Source of the DNA: Hexactinellida sp. DTS-2022 | Lineage: Eukaryota > Porifera > Hexactinellida | Length of the DNA: 64,000 bases | Assembly: GCA_028753945.1 (NCBI GenBank) | Contig: JAPNXP010000002.1 | Span: forward strand, 13,020,001 to 13,084,000 | Reading direction: 5' to 3' | In this document: piece by piece, positions 34,130 through 45,191 of the stretch | How the letters are laid out: the number at the start of each line of letters is the position of its first letter | How positions within the stretch are numbered: the first letter of the stretch is position 1 | The notes under the pieces: generated by a model | Seen by the model: the letters and a program-made list of their open reading frames with translations, nothing else | What the model was told of the DNA's origin: nothing | Databases searched by the model: none | Program-made: the position numbers and the translations under genes

Positions 34130-35568
34130 ATGCCATTATTACTTTTTCAAAAAATGGCAACTCCTTTCATTGCTGAAACTATCCGAAGCACGAGAGGTAA
34201 AGATAAGCTTGTAATCACAGGATTTATTTACACATTAAATAAATCTTCGACTGAATTAGAATACTGGGTGTGTGAGAAACGCGGCCAATGCAAAGCAAGA
34301 GTTACAACCGGGAGTGGTTTAGTTATTGTCAAACCAAACTGCATCAAAGATATCCAGGACAGTCATACACATGGCCCTGATGTGCCACGAATTAATATGC
34401 TCAAAGGATATAACATAATGAAGGAACGTGCGAGTGAAAACTCAGAGGAGAGTACAAGGTCTATTTTCGCTATAGGGGTTGCGACCTTGGTGGATTCAAG
34501 CCTTGTGAAACTGCCGAAAACAGATTCAACAAAACGAACTATTCGCAAGCACAAGCATGGTCGAGAAGTTTTCGGTAACCCAGCACATGCTTCTGAAATC
34601 CAAATCCTGGAAAAATATAAGTTAACTTCAAAAGGTGAAAGATTTTTACAATTTGATTCTGGAGCTGGAGACATTAATCGAATGATCATGTTTGCGACAG
34701 CTAAAATGATATCGATTCTAAAGACATCTCAATCTTGGTATGCAGATGGAACTTTTAAAGTTGCACCGCAGCAGTTCTATCAACTGTACACTATTCACGC
34801 GGAAAAAGATGGGTTTATCTTCCCTTGTGTATATGTATTGGTTACAGAAAAAACGGAGCTGACTTACAGCAGGATGTTAGGAAAATTGTTAGACTTAGAA
34901 CCAGCATTGAATCCTTTGTACGTAATGTTAGATTTCGAAAAGGCAGCTATCAACGCATTTGAAGAAGGATTCGTAGCTGTTGTATCTGGCTGTTTCTTCC
35001 ATTTTTCCCAGAATATTTATCGGAAAATCCAATCATTGGGATTAACGAATCAGTATATGGAAGATCCAGATTTTGCCCTCTATATGAGAATGCTCCCCAG
35101 TCTCGCTTTTGTTCCGGAGAATGAAGTATGCGATTATTTTAATATACTCATGGGTGAGTTTCCGCAAGCTGCAATAGAACTAGCAGAATATTTTGAGACG
35201 AATTACCTAGGCAGAAGATTACCTGATCAAACCCGGAGGATACCACCATTCCCTATGAGGTATTGGAACATGACACTCGTGTTTTGAATCATTCTGCCAG
35301 AACCAATAATTCTGATCAGGGGTGGCATAATGCATTTCAATCTGGAATTTCTATTTCACATCCCAGCTTCCCCAAACTAGTTAATTATCTGCAACGGGAG
35401 CAAGCAGTGCAAGACGAAAAATATGCAAAATTGGAAAGCGGAAATATGCATCAGAAATCAAAATCTAGTAAGGATCGAGATGAAAGGTTGTTTAATCTTG
35501 TGATGGACTATGAAAATCGTGATACGTTAGCTTATTTAAGGGGCATAGCACATAATTTTACTTTCTAG
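34130..35568 (+). pseudogene. MULE transposase with N-terminal FLYWCH-like zinc finger, one frameshift
   Basis: The first 385 codons (34130-35287) carry a FLYWCH-like region at about 15-85 (GFIYTLNKSS...YWVCEKRGQCKARV...SHTHGP). The MULE catalytic core follows: YADGTFKVAPQQFYQLYTIH (first Asp) and YVMLDFEKAAINAF (second Asp), then CFFHFSQNIYRKIQ. Near 35270 the frame shifts. The rest (35263-35568) reads VLNHSARTNNSDQGWHNAFQ, which is the usual continuation in this family. The enzyme therefore needs one frame correction and is probably inactive unless the shift is a sequence error. Met at 34154 is an alternative start. The codons are AT-rich, unlike the upstream host genes. Confidence 0.85.
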
Positions 35569-35589
35569 TCAACTTTTAAATCAATTTTT

Positions 35590-35700
35590 CAATAGTATAT
35601 GTTCTCATTCTATCAGTATTCCAATAGTATATGTTCTCATTCTATCAGTATTTCAATAGTATATGTTCTCATTCTATCAGTATTTCAATAGTATTTCTCA
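35590..35700. repeat. 32-bp tandem repeat, about 3.5 copies
   Basis: The unit CAATAGTATATGTTCTCATT + CTATCAGTATTT is repeated just after the MULE transposase stop and inside the element. Confidence 0.85.
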
Positions 35701-36020
35701 TTCTTCACTGTATTGTACTGGTATTGTTCATTAAAACTGAATACTTCCGCAATTTGTAGGACAATTCTCCATCTGATTTATGACGAAAACAGGGTAATTG
35801 TGTGACCAATTAAACTACAGGATACAATCATACCTGTTCGACATTAGTCAGTTAAGCGACGAAAATTCCGGGACGAAAATTCCGGCGACGAAAGTTCCGC
35901 CATTCAGACGAAATAGCCTAATACGAATCATATATTGCCTTGAAATACGGACTTATTTCTGACAAGCGCTGATTCTATCAAACTATCAATGTTGCAGAGA
36001 AATAGTGTTCCAGTTCAACC

Positions 36021-39000
36021 CATAGACTTTTAGATAAGGACTGGAACGTGACGTCGCGATCTTGGGGTTTTAACTTGAGTCTGAGAGGCTCCAATTTTAA
36101 AATTGTAAAAGCATTACGTTTCCGGTTTCCAAATGTGATTTTTGGCATATAGGGGTAAGTTTTAGCACCCGCCAACAAATTTGAAGTTTCCACTCAAAAT
36201 TTCTCACACCTCGAAAAGTTATGAAGTCATTGTCACATTTCGAGAACTGAAAATTCACTTAATTGCACATAACTCCCGCCCTCTAAGAGATTTATATAAA
36301 AATCTCAAAATTTAATAGATCACATCAGATCACCAATATGCTAACTCATTACCAGATGATGACGTCATCACTAAAATTCCACGTGTTAAATTTACTAGCC
36401 ACAACCAGGAAGCTTAAAATATAAGTATTGGCCACATTTTTGTTTGAACCTGTCCAGCTGGTGATCTAACAGGATCTTTGTTTTGTTTTCAGCTTTTGTG
36501 AAATATAATAATTTATCTAAGCTAATTATCTCATTATCTCAAAAGTTAATGAAGTTAAGCATAATTTATGTATTATCAATGAATAGGAAGTTATCTATTC
36601 CGGATAGATCAGAACTAGTCCAGTTTACATTAAATCGATAGTTTTTGAGTTATGACTCATTTTAGGAAATATACATTTCCCTGGCAACCGAGGAATGTGT
36701 CAACATTCCATTTATAATTTCGATATATTTTATTCAACTAGTTATGGGCATCATCATATTCCAATCTTGAACATTTATAACGAGTTTAACTATGGTAAAA
36801 GCAGGTTATAAAAACACGATATTTCGCACCCAAAATATCGATTACGTCATCATATGATGACATAGCACAATTCTGAAGGATGCTATGTATACCTTGATAC
36901 CAAGTTCCTATATAGTTATAGTACATTTATGACGTCTTTCATTACTAGTTATGGAGATAAATATAAATAACCTATTTATCAATGGACTCTTATTTCCTAC
37001 TATGATTCGGCAGCATGTGTAGCCGTATATATAGTAGGCCATGGTGTCAGTTAAGGGTGGAAAGCGACCCAAAGAACCGCCATCAAGATTTCCTGGAGTA
37101 CCGAAATCGGTTTCGAAGCAGGTCACCTCAGCCCCACGCCCAACATCATCTACATCAGAATCAAGAGCTAAGAAGGTGCAGGCAGCTAATGAGGCTGCAG
37201 ACAAGATCCAAGATTTCGCCCACTTTTGCGCCAAAATAAGCTCCTATTTTCCTGGCTTTAACGTCATAAAAGACCAGAAAACCTGTACCTATCAAGAACT
37301 GACGCTACTGGACAAACTGTCAAGCAGTTCTTTCATTTCCAACAAGTTAGCTCACCATTTAGATTCCTATTCTTGAATAGAGTTGACAAAGATGGCATGA
37401 GGTGTCCAAGCGACTATTTCCTTTGCAGAAGAACAGCTTACTCTCGAAATGGTCCCAGATTAGATACATAACTGACCAGGTAAACGCCTATGAGTACACA
37501 AGCCAAGAAATTCTTGAGCACGCAATAAGCCAGCTCTGCAATATGACTGAGGCGCACGAGCTTGCTCATTCACCTTCCTTCTGTCGCAGCTGCGCCTTGT
37601 ATTCAAATCTCCTGATGGACGCCGATTTGACACTGATACTATGATTTTCGCAATCAGCATCACAACATATCACCCAGTGCATACAGAATGATTCGCCGAT
37701 CCGGCTTAATCATTCTACCATCAACAGAAAAGGTAAAACAGATGCTTGCTAGGAGTTTGCAGGACTCCAACCTCAAAACCTTGTTCGAACAGCTTAAGCC
37801 ACAGCAGCGTTTGGTGAATTTAATGTTTGACGAGGTAAAGCTGGTCGAGACATTGCGATTTTCTGGAGGGCATGTTCTAGCATACTCTCAAAACGCTGCA
37901 GCGGGTGGTGACCATGAAATGCTTGCTTCACATGCTATGGTCGTTGAAGTTGTCTGCCATTTGGTGGTCAAGCTATATTGTACGCGTTTTGTCCTGCAAA
38001 AAACTAACTTCGGATCAGCTGAAGGAACTCTTTATCGAAGCTGGTTCAGCTGTAGTTGGTGCTGGTGGTACTGTGATGTCTTTAATATGTGACAATTGTA
38101 ATACCAACCGCAGTGTTATTCAAAACTTGGAGGACCTGGAAGTTGTCAAGTGCTATCGATTCAAGAGCAATCTATGTTCTTAGTGTACGACTACTTGCAC
38201 ATCTTCAAAATGTCCGCAACAACTGGATTACTGTTGATAGCAATGAGTACAAAGCTTACTGGAGTGCTAATAGTTATATAATATATATATATATATATTC
38301 AGAAGCTTTATGAGATCGGCCGAGCTACTCCTATTCGCTTAACCAAGCTGACACACACCGCTGTTTTCCCCAAGCCCCTTCAACAGCAGATCGTACCATT
38401 GGTATGTCAAGTGTTCAATGACAATACTGTCGCTGCCTTGAAGACGTTCAAGGATTCACTGGGCATCAGCGAAGGCACCATCATTCTCACCCAGACAATG
38501 AGTGGTTCAAGATGATTAATGTGAAAGACCGTTTCTCAGCGATCCATCTTCGCGACGAATCCAGACAGCCTTGGACAGCAGACTGTACAAGTTTCACTAG
38601 GCTGGAGGAGGCCTGCCAAATTATATCTACCTGCGCATGGCAAGGAGGTGGTGGTCGTAAGCTGAAGCTAACTAAGCAAACTGCTGAAGCCTTCACAGTG
38701 TCCACACGTAATAATGTGGATGCTGCCAATTGCTTCTGGCGCACAATGACTTTTGACTACGTTCTTCCTGCAATATTCGCGGATGAAGCCTTGGAAAAGT
38801 TTTTCGGCCAAGCCAGGCAAAGAAGAGGTGGAAAATTTTATATTGACGTAGTTGACATTATGGCTGCAGCTAAAATTGTGAACTTGCAAACACTCATTAA
38901 GCATGACATTATGCCAAAATCTAGTTCTCGTGTGCTTGATTGCGACAAGAATTGTACAACTCCGAAAATCCAGCTGAGCGAAGTGAACTCATTGACGAGA

Positions 39001-39832
39001 TCACTCCTCAAGACATCAAGAACTCTTGAGGTCTGATGATACCCTTAAGCATAAAGTTGTTTATTTGGCCGGATACATGGTTTATAAATATGGTGATAGC
39101 ACTAGTATGGAGGAGATCATTGGTGATGAAGATGGTAACGAGGTGTCATCTGAGTTCCTAGATAATTTGAATAGAGGTGGACTGAGTGTGCCTACTATGT
39201 CAACCGTCTTTTTGTACGCAATGCCTATAATTTGTATGACCAGACTAAAATGCGTTGCCGCTTTCATTTTGCTGAGCTATTATGCTTTGTAGATGCACCT
39301 TTAGCAGGTAGTAAGGCTGTATCGCCTGCATGTACTACTTTAGCTAACATTCTATTGAAAGCTCATGTCCTCAATGTAAGTGACAAAGAAGTCTTTGGGA
39401 TGCCTCAGGAGGCAAGACAAGCTCTCCAACTAATGATAGGCATATACAACGTTGTAATAGACCTATATAGTGTTGTGATATGCATATAATGTTTATGTAA
39501 TTACATATATGACATAAATATCAAATTTGGGCTGCTATACACTACTGCGTCTCATTACAATCAGCCATCTCTCACCGTTTATTAGTTAGACAGAAAAAAC
39601 GGGCAAAAATTACCAAAATTCACACATTTGACCTTTGACCTTTAAGATGGCCCCAGGCGGTGTTGAAAATGGCGCAATTGAACTCGCCGTCCTAAAAATC
39701 CCCTATATGGACCCGAGAGCGTGTCTAGCCCTTCTAGAAGTAATTTTAGCCAAGGACTCCAGTTAATCCTTCAGACTCAAGTTACAAACCCCGAGCATGG
39801 GAGGCTTCAGTCCTTCTCTAAAGGAGTCTATG
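36021..39832 (+). mobile_element. P-type DNA transposon with 8-bp target duplication
   Basis: A 3812-bp element. The left end starts CATAGACTTTTAGATAAGGA and the right end is TCCTTCTCTAAAGGAGTCTATG in inverted orientation. The inverted similarity continues inward about 75 bp (GGGGTTTTAACTTGAGTCTG against CAGACTCAAGTTACAAACCCC). GTTCAACC flanks both sides (36013-36020 and 39833-39840). An 8-bp duplication and CA...TG ends are typical of P elements. The interior codes for a decayed P transposase; 36100-37000 is AT-rich, with no ORF seen. Confidence 0.9.
37041..39489 (+). pseudogene. Decayed P-element (THAP9-like) transposase
   Basis: Fragments in all three frames appear in family order: a basic leader (37041), an HP..Y..IRRSGLIILPS region (about 37660-37730), the RNase-H-like core with LMFDEVKLVE (37820) and GGTVMSLICDNCNTNRSV (about 38070), FLVYDYLHIFK then NVRNNW (38180-38225), EALEKFFGQARQRRGG (about 38790-38835) and HKVVYLAGYMVYKY (about 39050). 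I count at least five frame changes plus a short (AT)n tract at about 38277-38300, so no active enzyme is made. No N-terminal THAP zinc finger was seen. It is identified by the order of several family motifs, so the family call is secure although the reading frame is lost. Confidence 0.85.
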
Positions 39833-40094
39833 GTTCAACCTGAAATATGAATTTTTTGTTTATTTGGAATTTCTATATTTAGTAAAGCCAGATTCCAATT
39901 AAATGATTAAACTAGAACCATTGTATAAACCACCCGAATATAATATTTAATTATATTTTCGAATACATCAACAATACTTTATGTATTTAGAAATGTATTT
40001 ACAAACTTACAAATGCAGTTATCGTATAAATAATTACAAATACTTTACAGTAGTTGATATAACCAAACACGCAATTTGAGATAAGTAGACGCGT

Positions 40095-41660
40095 TCAGAA
40101 CAGCCTCGGCACTGCCAACATTAACATTTGGTTTAGAGTGCATACAATCATTATCAAAAAACCGAAAACCAGAAGGAAAATACTACAAACAACTTTGAAC
40201 CCAAAATAAGTTGAATTATAAGTCAAACGTTTCCAATATAGTCGTTTGGTTTGAAGGTAGAACATGCAGGGCCAAATAAATACGACTAGAGATGAACCGA
40301 CCGCTCCGACAAACCCCCAAACCATATCTACATTTTTTATAAAACAAGTTGGAACAAAAGCGATTAGGAAAATAAAAAGAGTCAACAGCACCCAAACAAT
40401 TTTGTTGACAGATAATTCTGGTATTTCGTCTGATGGCGCCTTTCCGTATTTCTGTATTAGGAAACATTTCCGAACTGGATAGTAATATCCCACCACAGGG
40501 ATAAACAGAGAAATTATGGCAGCGCGACAGGGAAATAGTAAAAGCGGATAGCTGAGAAGGAGACTTAGAAACAAAGCGATCCGTCCAACCACAAATAGAA
40601 TATTGTCCTGATCGTAATTCTGCATGACATCTGCTTTGGTCAAAGAGCCATACTCGAGTAGTGTAAACACTATAGTTACTAAATATATAATAAATGCGAT
40701 TATTACAGTTACCACAATCGATAGTTTGACTCGAGAAGATGTTGGGTTGTATAGCTCGGCTTTCAAAGGCAATATATTAAAATGGCACACAAACACAAGT
40801 GCAGTGATTGTGAAGGAGTGTAGGAATTCGAAAATACTTTTGGGCCACAAAGGAATACAGGTCACGGAGCCTGAGTTAGAAGAGTTAGTTATATTCACTA
40901 ATTCATGACAAACAGACTCAATAGAAATATTATGCGTGTTTTCAATTAAGTTATAGACTGAGAGGTACACGAAAGCGGCTGATACAAATATGATACAAAC
41001 AAAGCCGAATAGACTAGAATAAGCCAAATAGCGCAGTGATGGGAGAATGCAAATGGGTAGGATGGGCAGGTAGGCCATTATTTGGACAATGTAGGGCTGA
41101 GTTAGATAAATCCCCAAGCTAGAATCAGTTACGCTGACATTGGCCACGTTTAGGGCGAACTGAATGACCAGTTCCAGCTGGTCACGTGTAATTATCATGT
41201 ACGCCATGTGGGAGGGCAGCAGGAGTACGATAATGGTGACAAGCACGCACACGCGGCCGATCTTACCGAAAGCGAACTGTGCGATGTCTTCATAGTTGAA
41301 GACTCGAATCGAGACTGGGAGGTATGCCAGGCTGTCCACCAGGAGAAGCCCGGAGAAGAGTGATACGACAGTTGTGAATATTAGTGAGACCGTAGCCGGC
41401 AGAATCCCGCCTATTCTAAAGGAAAACGGTAATGAAAGCAGTCCCGCCCCAACAACAGTTGTTATCAGATTGAAGATGCTCATTGGGAGCCACATCTGGC
41501 CTACAGGTTTGGGGCGAATGCGATGAACCCCCACGCTTGCCGGTCCATTGAGTTCGATGGTTGTCAAGTTCCATACGTTGGTTTCATTGTAAGTCCTGTA
41601 GTATACTCGGTCCTCGTCTGAGGCCAAAAGTGGTTTGGATTGACTGTCATTAATGTTCAT
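40095..41660 (-). CDS. SLC38-like amino acid transporter
   Basis: A single-exon gene of 521 residues and the only host gene on the minus strand. It has about eleven hydrophobic segments from residue 56 on. The first (FNLITTVVGAGLLSLPFSF) carries the GAGLLSLP signature of the amino acid/auxin permease superfamily and matches SLC38-type sodium-coupled neutral amino acid transporters. The length is normal for that group. The cytosolic N-terminus contains SKPLLASDED, an acidic dileucine-like motif that could direct it to lysosomes; this is inference. The loop between central segments has Asn-rich glycosylation-type sites (NITNSS, NISIE). The paralogue and substrate cannot be fixed. It sits between the P element and a repeat block. 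On its coding strand, ATTTAG ends 32 nt before the ATG. Confidence 0.8.
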   Translation of the reverse strand: MNINDSQSKPLLASDEDRVYYRTYNETNVWNLTTIELNGPASVGVHRIRPKPVGQMWLPMSIFNLITTVVGAGLLSLPFSFRIGGILPATVSLIFTTVVSLFSGLLLVDSLAYLPVSIRVFNYEDIAQFAFGKIGRVCVLVTIIVLLLPSHMAYMIITRDQLELVIQFALNVANVSVTDSSLGIYLTQPYIVQIMAYLPILPICILPSLRYLAYSSLFGFVCIIFVSAAFVYLSVYNLIENTHNISIESVCHELVNITNSSNSGSVTCIPLWPKSIFEFLHSFTITALVFVCHFNILPLKAELYNPTSSRVKLSIVVTVIIAFIIYLVTIVFTLLEYGSLTKADVMQNYDQDNILFVVGRIALFLSLLLSYPLLLFPCRAAIISLFIPVVGYYYPVRKCFLIQKYGKAPSDEIPELSVNKIVWVLLTLFIFLIAFVPTCFIKNVDMVWGFVGAVGSSLVVFIWPCMFYLQTKRLYWKRLTYNSTYFGFKVVCSIFLLVFGFLIMIVCTLNQMLMLAVPRLF

Positions 41661-41699
41661 TGAGGCAATTTAGATTTGCCTATCTTCGAAAGCTAAATT

Positions 41700-42600
41700 T
41701 ATAATAGGATGGAGGTTAGAAATTTGATACTAGTAAATAATTAGGAATTTGAGAGGTAATTAAAAGTCGAGTGATCGTGCTCATATTCATGTGTGTTATA
41801 ACTCATGAGTGATCTCAGGCATCCGTCAATAGAAAATTCTAATTATCAAACGACATAAGTTACATACAAAAACGAGGACAGAATAAGTCGAAATCATTAG
41901 AATAACTAGTAAATGTTAGTTTAATAGCTAGATTATGTTGGTCTTACTACAATGAACATGTTCATAACCCAATCAGTATTTCATCCAGGCATTTAGCAAG
42001 GAATGTGACTTATGTGAGGGGCGGCTGCTTCAGCTTTAATCAATGTATTTTTTCAAATCCCAAGGGGGGGGGGTCAAATGCCCCCCGCCCACTAAATGAA
42101 ACCCTGCATATGAGCATGCTCACTCAACTTTTCAATACGGAAATACGACAGTTGTGTACAGAGACATTTGTGTACAAGACTAGTGCGACACTTGTGTACA
42201 ACTTAGTGCGACATTTGTGTACAACTTTGGTACGACATTTGTGTACAGAGATTTTTGTGTACAGATTGTATAGCTGTAAATGGGTCACATTAAGTGATGG
42301 ATAATGACCCATTCTTATTATTTTACAATATCAACTTTATTCGTAATATTTCAATTTAATTATCTGATCAAACATACAAATGAACGAGAATCTATCTTTA
42401 TTTATGAATGATAATTTTAGATATAAGGCAATCGATGAATTGAGTTGAGTAGAAGACTGAATTTAAAATAATCTAAATTAACTGTTAATAGGAACGAGCC
42501 CTTCGGTCTCGGTCGCTTTGCGACAGATCGGTGCTACGCACCTCAAGTTAACGGCCGCTGAGCGGCCTTACTCCTCACATTTTCTACCATGGAAATGGTA
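41700..42600. other. Repeat-bearing intergenic spacer
   Basis: It contains a GC-run element at about 42050-42115 (a run of G followed by CCCCCCGCCCACTAAATG and ACCCTGCATATGA), which resembles the insert at 43398-43566. A solo MULE terminal repeat lies at 42146-42265. The stretch at 42490-42570 (CCTTCGGTCTCGGTCGCTTT) is GC-rich and unassigned. No gene is supported. Confidence 0.5.
42146..42265. repeat. Solo terminal repeat of the second MULE family
   Basis: Six tandem, slightly different copies of CGACATTTGTGTACA spaced 15-22 bp apart match the terminal repeats at 44971-45045 and 48291-48351. No second end or transposase is adjacent. Confidence 0.7.
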
Positions 42601-42617
42601 GATAGCTACAGTATCTA

Positions 42618-43680
42618 ATTTTCATTAATTTGTTTACCTATTTTGTGTAAACAACAACAACAATATTCATATTAGAAAATTGTAACCGCGAAAATCGTGT
42701 TCAGCACACTTGTATACTTATAATACCTATTGAAAGTTAACTTCTAGGTTGATTTTGAATTTTCATTAAATTGTTTAGCTATTTTGAGTAAACAACAACA
42801 ACAACAACAACAAATATTCATATTAGAAAATTTTAAACGCGAAAATCGTGTTCAGCACACTTGTTTACTTATACTACCTATTGAAAGTTAACTTCTAGGT
42901 TGATTTTGAATTTTCATTAAATTGTTTAGCTATTTTGGGTAAACAACAACAACAACAACAAATATTAATATTAGAAAATTTTAAACGCGAAATTCGTGTT
43001 CAGCATACTTGTTTACCTATAATACCCTTTGAAAACTAACTTCTAGGTTGATTCTGAATTTTCATTAATTTGTTTACCTATTTTGTGTAAACAACAACAA
43101 CAAATATTCATATTAGAAAATTTTAACCGCGAAAATCGTGTTCAGCATACTTGTTTACCTATAATACTCGTTGAAAGCTAACTTCTAGGTTGATTTTGAA
43201 TTTTCATTAATTTGTTTACCTATTTTGTGTAAACAACAACAACAAATATTCATATTAGAAAATTTTAACCGCGAAAATCGTGTTCAGCACACTTGTTTAC
43301 CTATAATACCCGTTGAAAGCTAACTTCTAGGTTGATTTTGAATTTTCATTAATCTGTTTACCTATTTTGTGTAAACAACAACAACAAATATTAATATGCT
43401 GGGCTGCATTTAGGGGGGGGCGGGGTGGGGCTTTCGCCCCCCCTGGGTTTCCTTTTGCCCCCCCTGGGCTGCATTTTTCCCCCTTAGTTGGATGGGCTTC
43501 GCCCCCTTTATTTCCTTAACCAACCCCATTTGCCCCCCCTGACCTAAAAACCTGTATGCAACCCTGATATGAGAAATTTATAAACGCGAAATTCGTGTTC
43601 AGCATACTTGTTTACCTATTATAACATTTGTTTACCTATTATAACATTTGAAAGTTAGTTTATATCCCAATATTAATTGC
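42618..43680. repeat. Minisatellite of 142-151 bp with internal (CAA)n, interrupted by a GC-run insertion
   Basis: About five copies of a unit containing TTTTCATTAATTTGTTTACC, a variable AAACAACAACAA run, TTAGAAAATTTTAACCGCG, AAAATCGTGTTCAGCA and AACTTCTAGGTTGATTTTGA. Period differences (151, 148, 142, 142) come mainly from the CAA count. At 43398-43566 the last copy is split by an insert rich in G and C runs (CTTTCGCCCCCCCTGGG), after which the unit resumes at GAGAAATTTATAAACGCG. Confidence 0.85.
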
Positions 43681-43716
43681 GGTTTCTATTCCCCCATCAC
43701 TTTAATACAATCCGGA

Positions 43717-43719
<3 letters not shown>

Positions 43720-43758
<39 letters not shown>
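43720..43758. repeat. (CA)n microsatellite
   Basis: About nineteen uninterrupted CA dinucleotides. Confidence 0.97.
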
Positions 43759-43759
<1 letters not shown>

Positions 43760-43804
43760 CAATCGAGATTTATTCCGATCTAATTATCCGTATGGAGGTA
43801 TAAG

Positions 43805-44377
43805 CAGAGTTGCACGCGGGCCGAATTTTTGTAACCGCAGCCCGCCCCGCGGCCCGCCATTTAGGTTTAACTGACCCGCAGCCCGCACGGCCCGCGGGCC
43901 GATATGAAAAATAGGCCCGCGGCCCGCCCCGCAACCCGCAACCGGCCCGCAAATAATCAAGTACCTTGTGTATTCCCTTAAATTTACATAACGAAGTACA
44001 TTGTACATAAATGCTCGGAAAGCGCAATATACTCCAATGCATGCAATCAAGGCATGGCCCTGGTTTAATATAATAATGATTTCGTTCTAAAGTTTAGACG
44101 AACAAACAACAAACACATAACAAGGATTATGAGCTGAAAATAGTAATTACAGTAAATTGGGGTAAATTGCTAAAGTTTAACAAGATGTTGAGTTAATTGG
44201 TCATTGAACTACTTGACTGTCCTGACCATTGTTCAGTATAACGTATTGTGCGGGTCTATTGCGGGGTGTTGCGGGCCAACGGCCCGCAACAAAGATTATC
44301 GGCCCGCAAGGCCCGCGGGCTGATAATTAAACTCGGCCCGCGGGCTTGCAGGCCAGCCCGCCCCGCGTGCAACTCTG
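43805..44377. mobile_element. GC-rich inverted-repeat element (hAT-like ends)
   Basis: 573 bp with left end CAGAGTTGCACGCGGG and right end CCCGCGTGCAACTCTG. Both subterminal regions are packed with GGCCCGC/GCGGGCC palindromes in otherwise AT-rich DNA. The centre (43970-44240) is AT-rich. CAG...CTG ends suggest hAT, but no identical 8-bp duplication was found. No transposase is encoded. Confidence 0.75.
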
Positions 44378-44661
44378 GTATGGTCGGCTTTAGGAGAATA
44401 CAACCTCTATATTTTAAATAACTAATTCGAATTATTAAAGAGTCACTGGACCAGAATACAAATTTCGATATAACTGACGAACAAAAGCGAAATTGAGAAA
44501 TCGGGCTTCGAGGTGATCATCTCCAGGAAATTCTATATCTCCTATTCAAATTTTAACTCTCTATCATATCACCAATGGTCTAGTCAGGCTATCGCGTACG
44601 GCCGGCCGGAAGTCCGACAGGGTAAATTCAATACTGTGCACTTATAGTATAAAACTATATA

Positions 44662-44959
44662 CAGTACACCCTCGCTAATCCGAACAGATGTGTTCCGATT
44701 CAAAAATCTTCTGTTCCGATTAGTGAACCGTTCGGATTAGTGAAGTAATGCATTTTCTATGGGCATCTATAGCTGAGAATCTTGATAACCCGAACCAAAC
44801 ATGTCAAACCTTGTTAATCCGCACTAAACATCTAGTGTACACCATAAAATACTTGCCTGAGACTTATTCTTTATACTTCCATTGCAATTTACGATTTTTT
44901 CCAACATTTATTGGAAGAGTATTTTGGTTTCTCCTGTTCGGATTAGCGAGGGTGTACTG
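44662..44959. mobile_element. 298-bp pogo/Tc1-like MITE with TA duplication
   Basis: Left end CAGTACACCCTCGCTAATCC and right end GGATTAGCGAGGGTGTACTG form perfect inverted repeats, extended by GAACAG/CTGTTC. TA flanks both ends (44660-44661, 44960-44961). It abuts the left end of the second MULE. Confidence 0.93.
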
Positions 44960-45191
44960 TAGGGGAGTATGACATTTGTGTACAGAGACATTTGTGTACA
45001 TAGCTAGTGCGACGTTTGTGTACAACTAATGCAACGTTTGTGTACAAATAATATTCATAAATTAGCTTTAATTAAGAATAGTACATAAATAATCTGTCAT
45101 AAGTAAATTCTTTCGCATCGTTTGTTGTCAATAATGGATTATTTGTCTATATCATGGAACTTATTTTTGGAGAACAAATGGATTCCTCTTC

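Larger units (their letters stand above)
33932..35899 (+). mobile_element. MULE-type DNA transposon 1
   Basis: About 1.97 kb. The left terminal repeat begins CGGAACTTTCGTCGCCCGG and continues AATTTTTGTC. The right one reads GAAAATTCCGGCGACGAAAG + TTCCG, the inverted match. The motif GACGAAAATTCCG occurs in tandem in the right end. A transposase with one frameshift lies inside. No target duplication could be read; the flanks TGGTTAA and CCATTCA differ. Confidence 0.75.

Noticed and set aside
35263-35287. An intron explaining the frame change in MULE transposase 1
   Set aside because: The two frames overlap directly at homologous residues (YW.M then TRVLNHSARTNN), leaving no room for an intron.
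42490-42570. A tRNA or tRNA-derived SINE in the GC-rich patch
   Set aside because: I could not fold a cloverleaf or find convincing A and B boxes.
43677-44050. Short ORFs over the (CA)n and GC-rich element on both strands
   Set aside because: Translations are Pro/Arg/His-rich by-products of repeats, with no conserved features.
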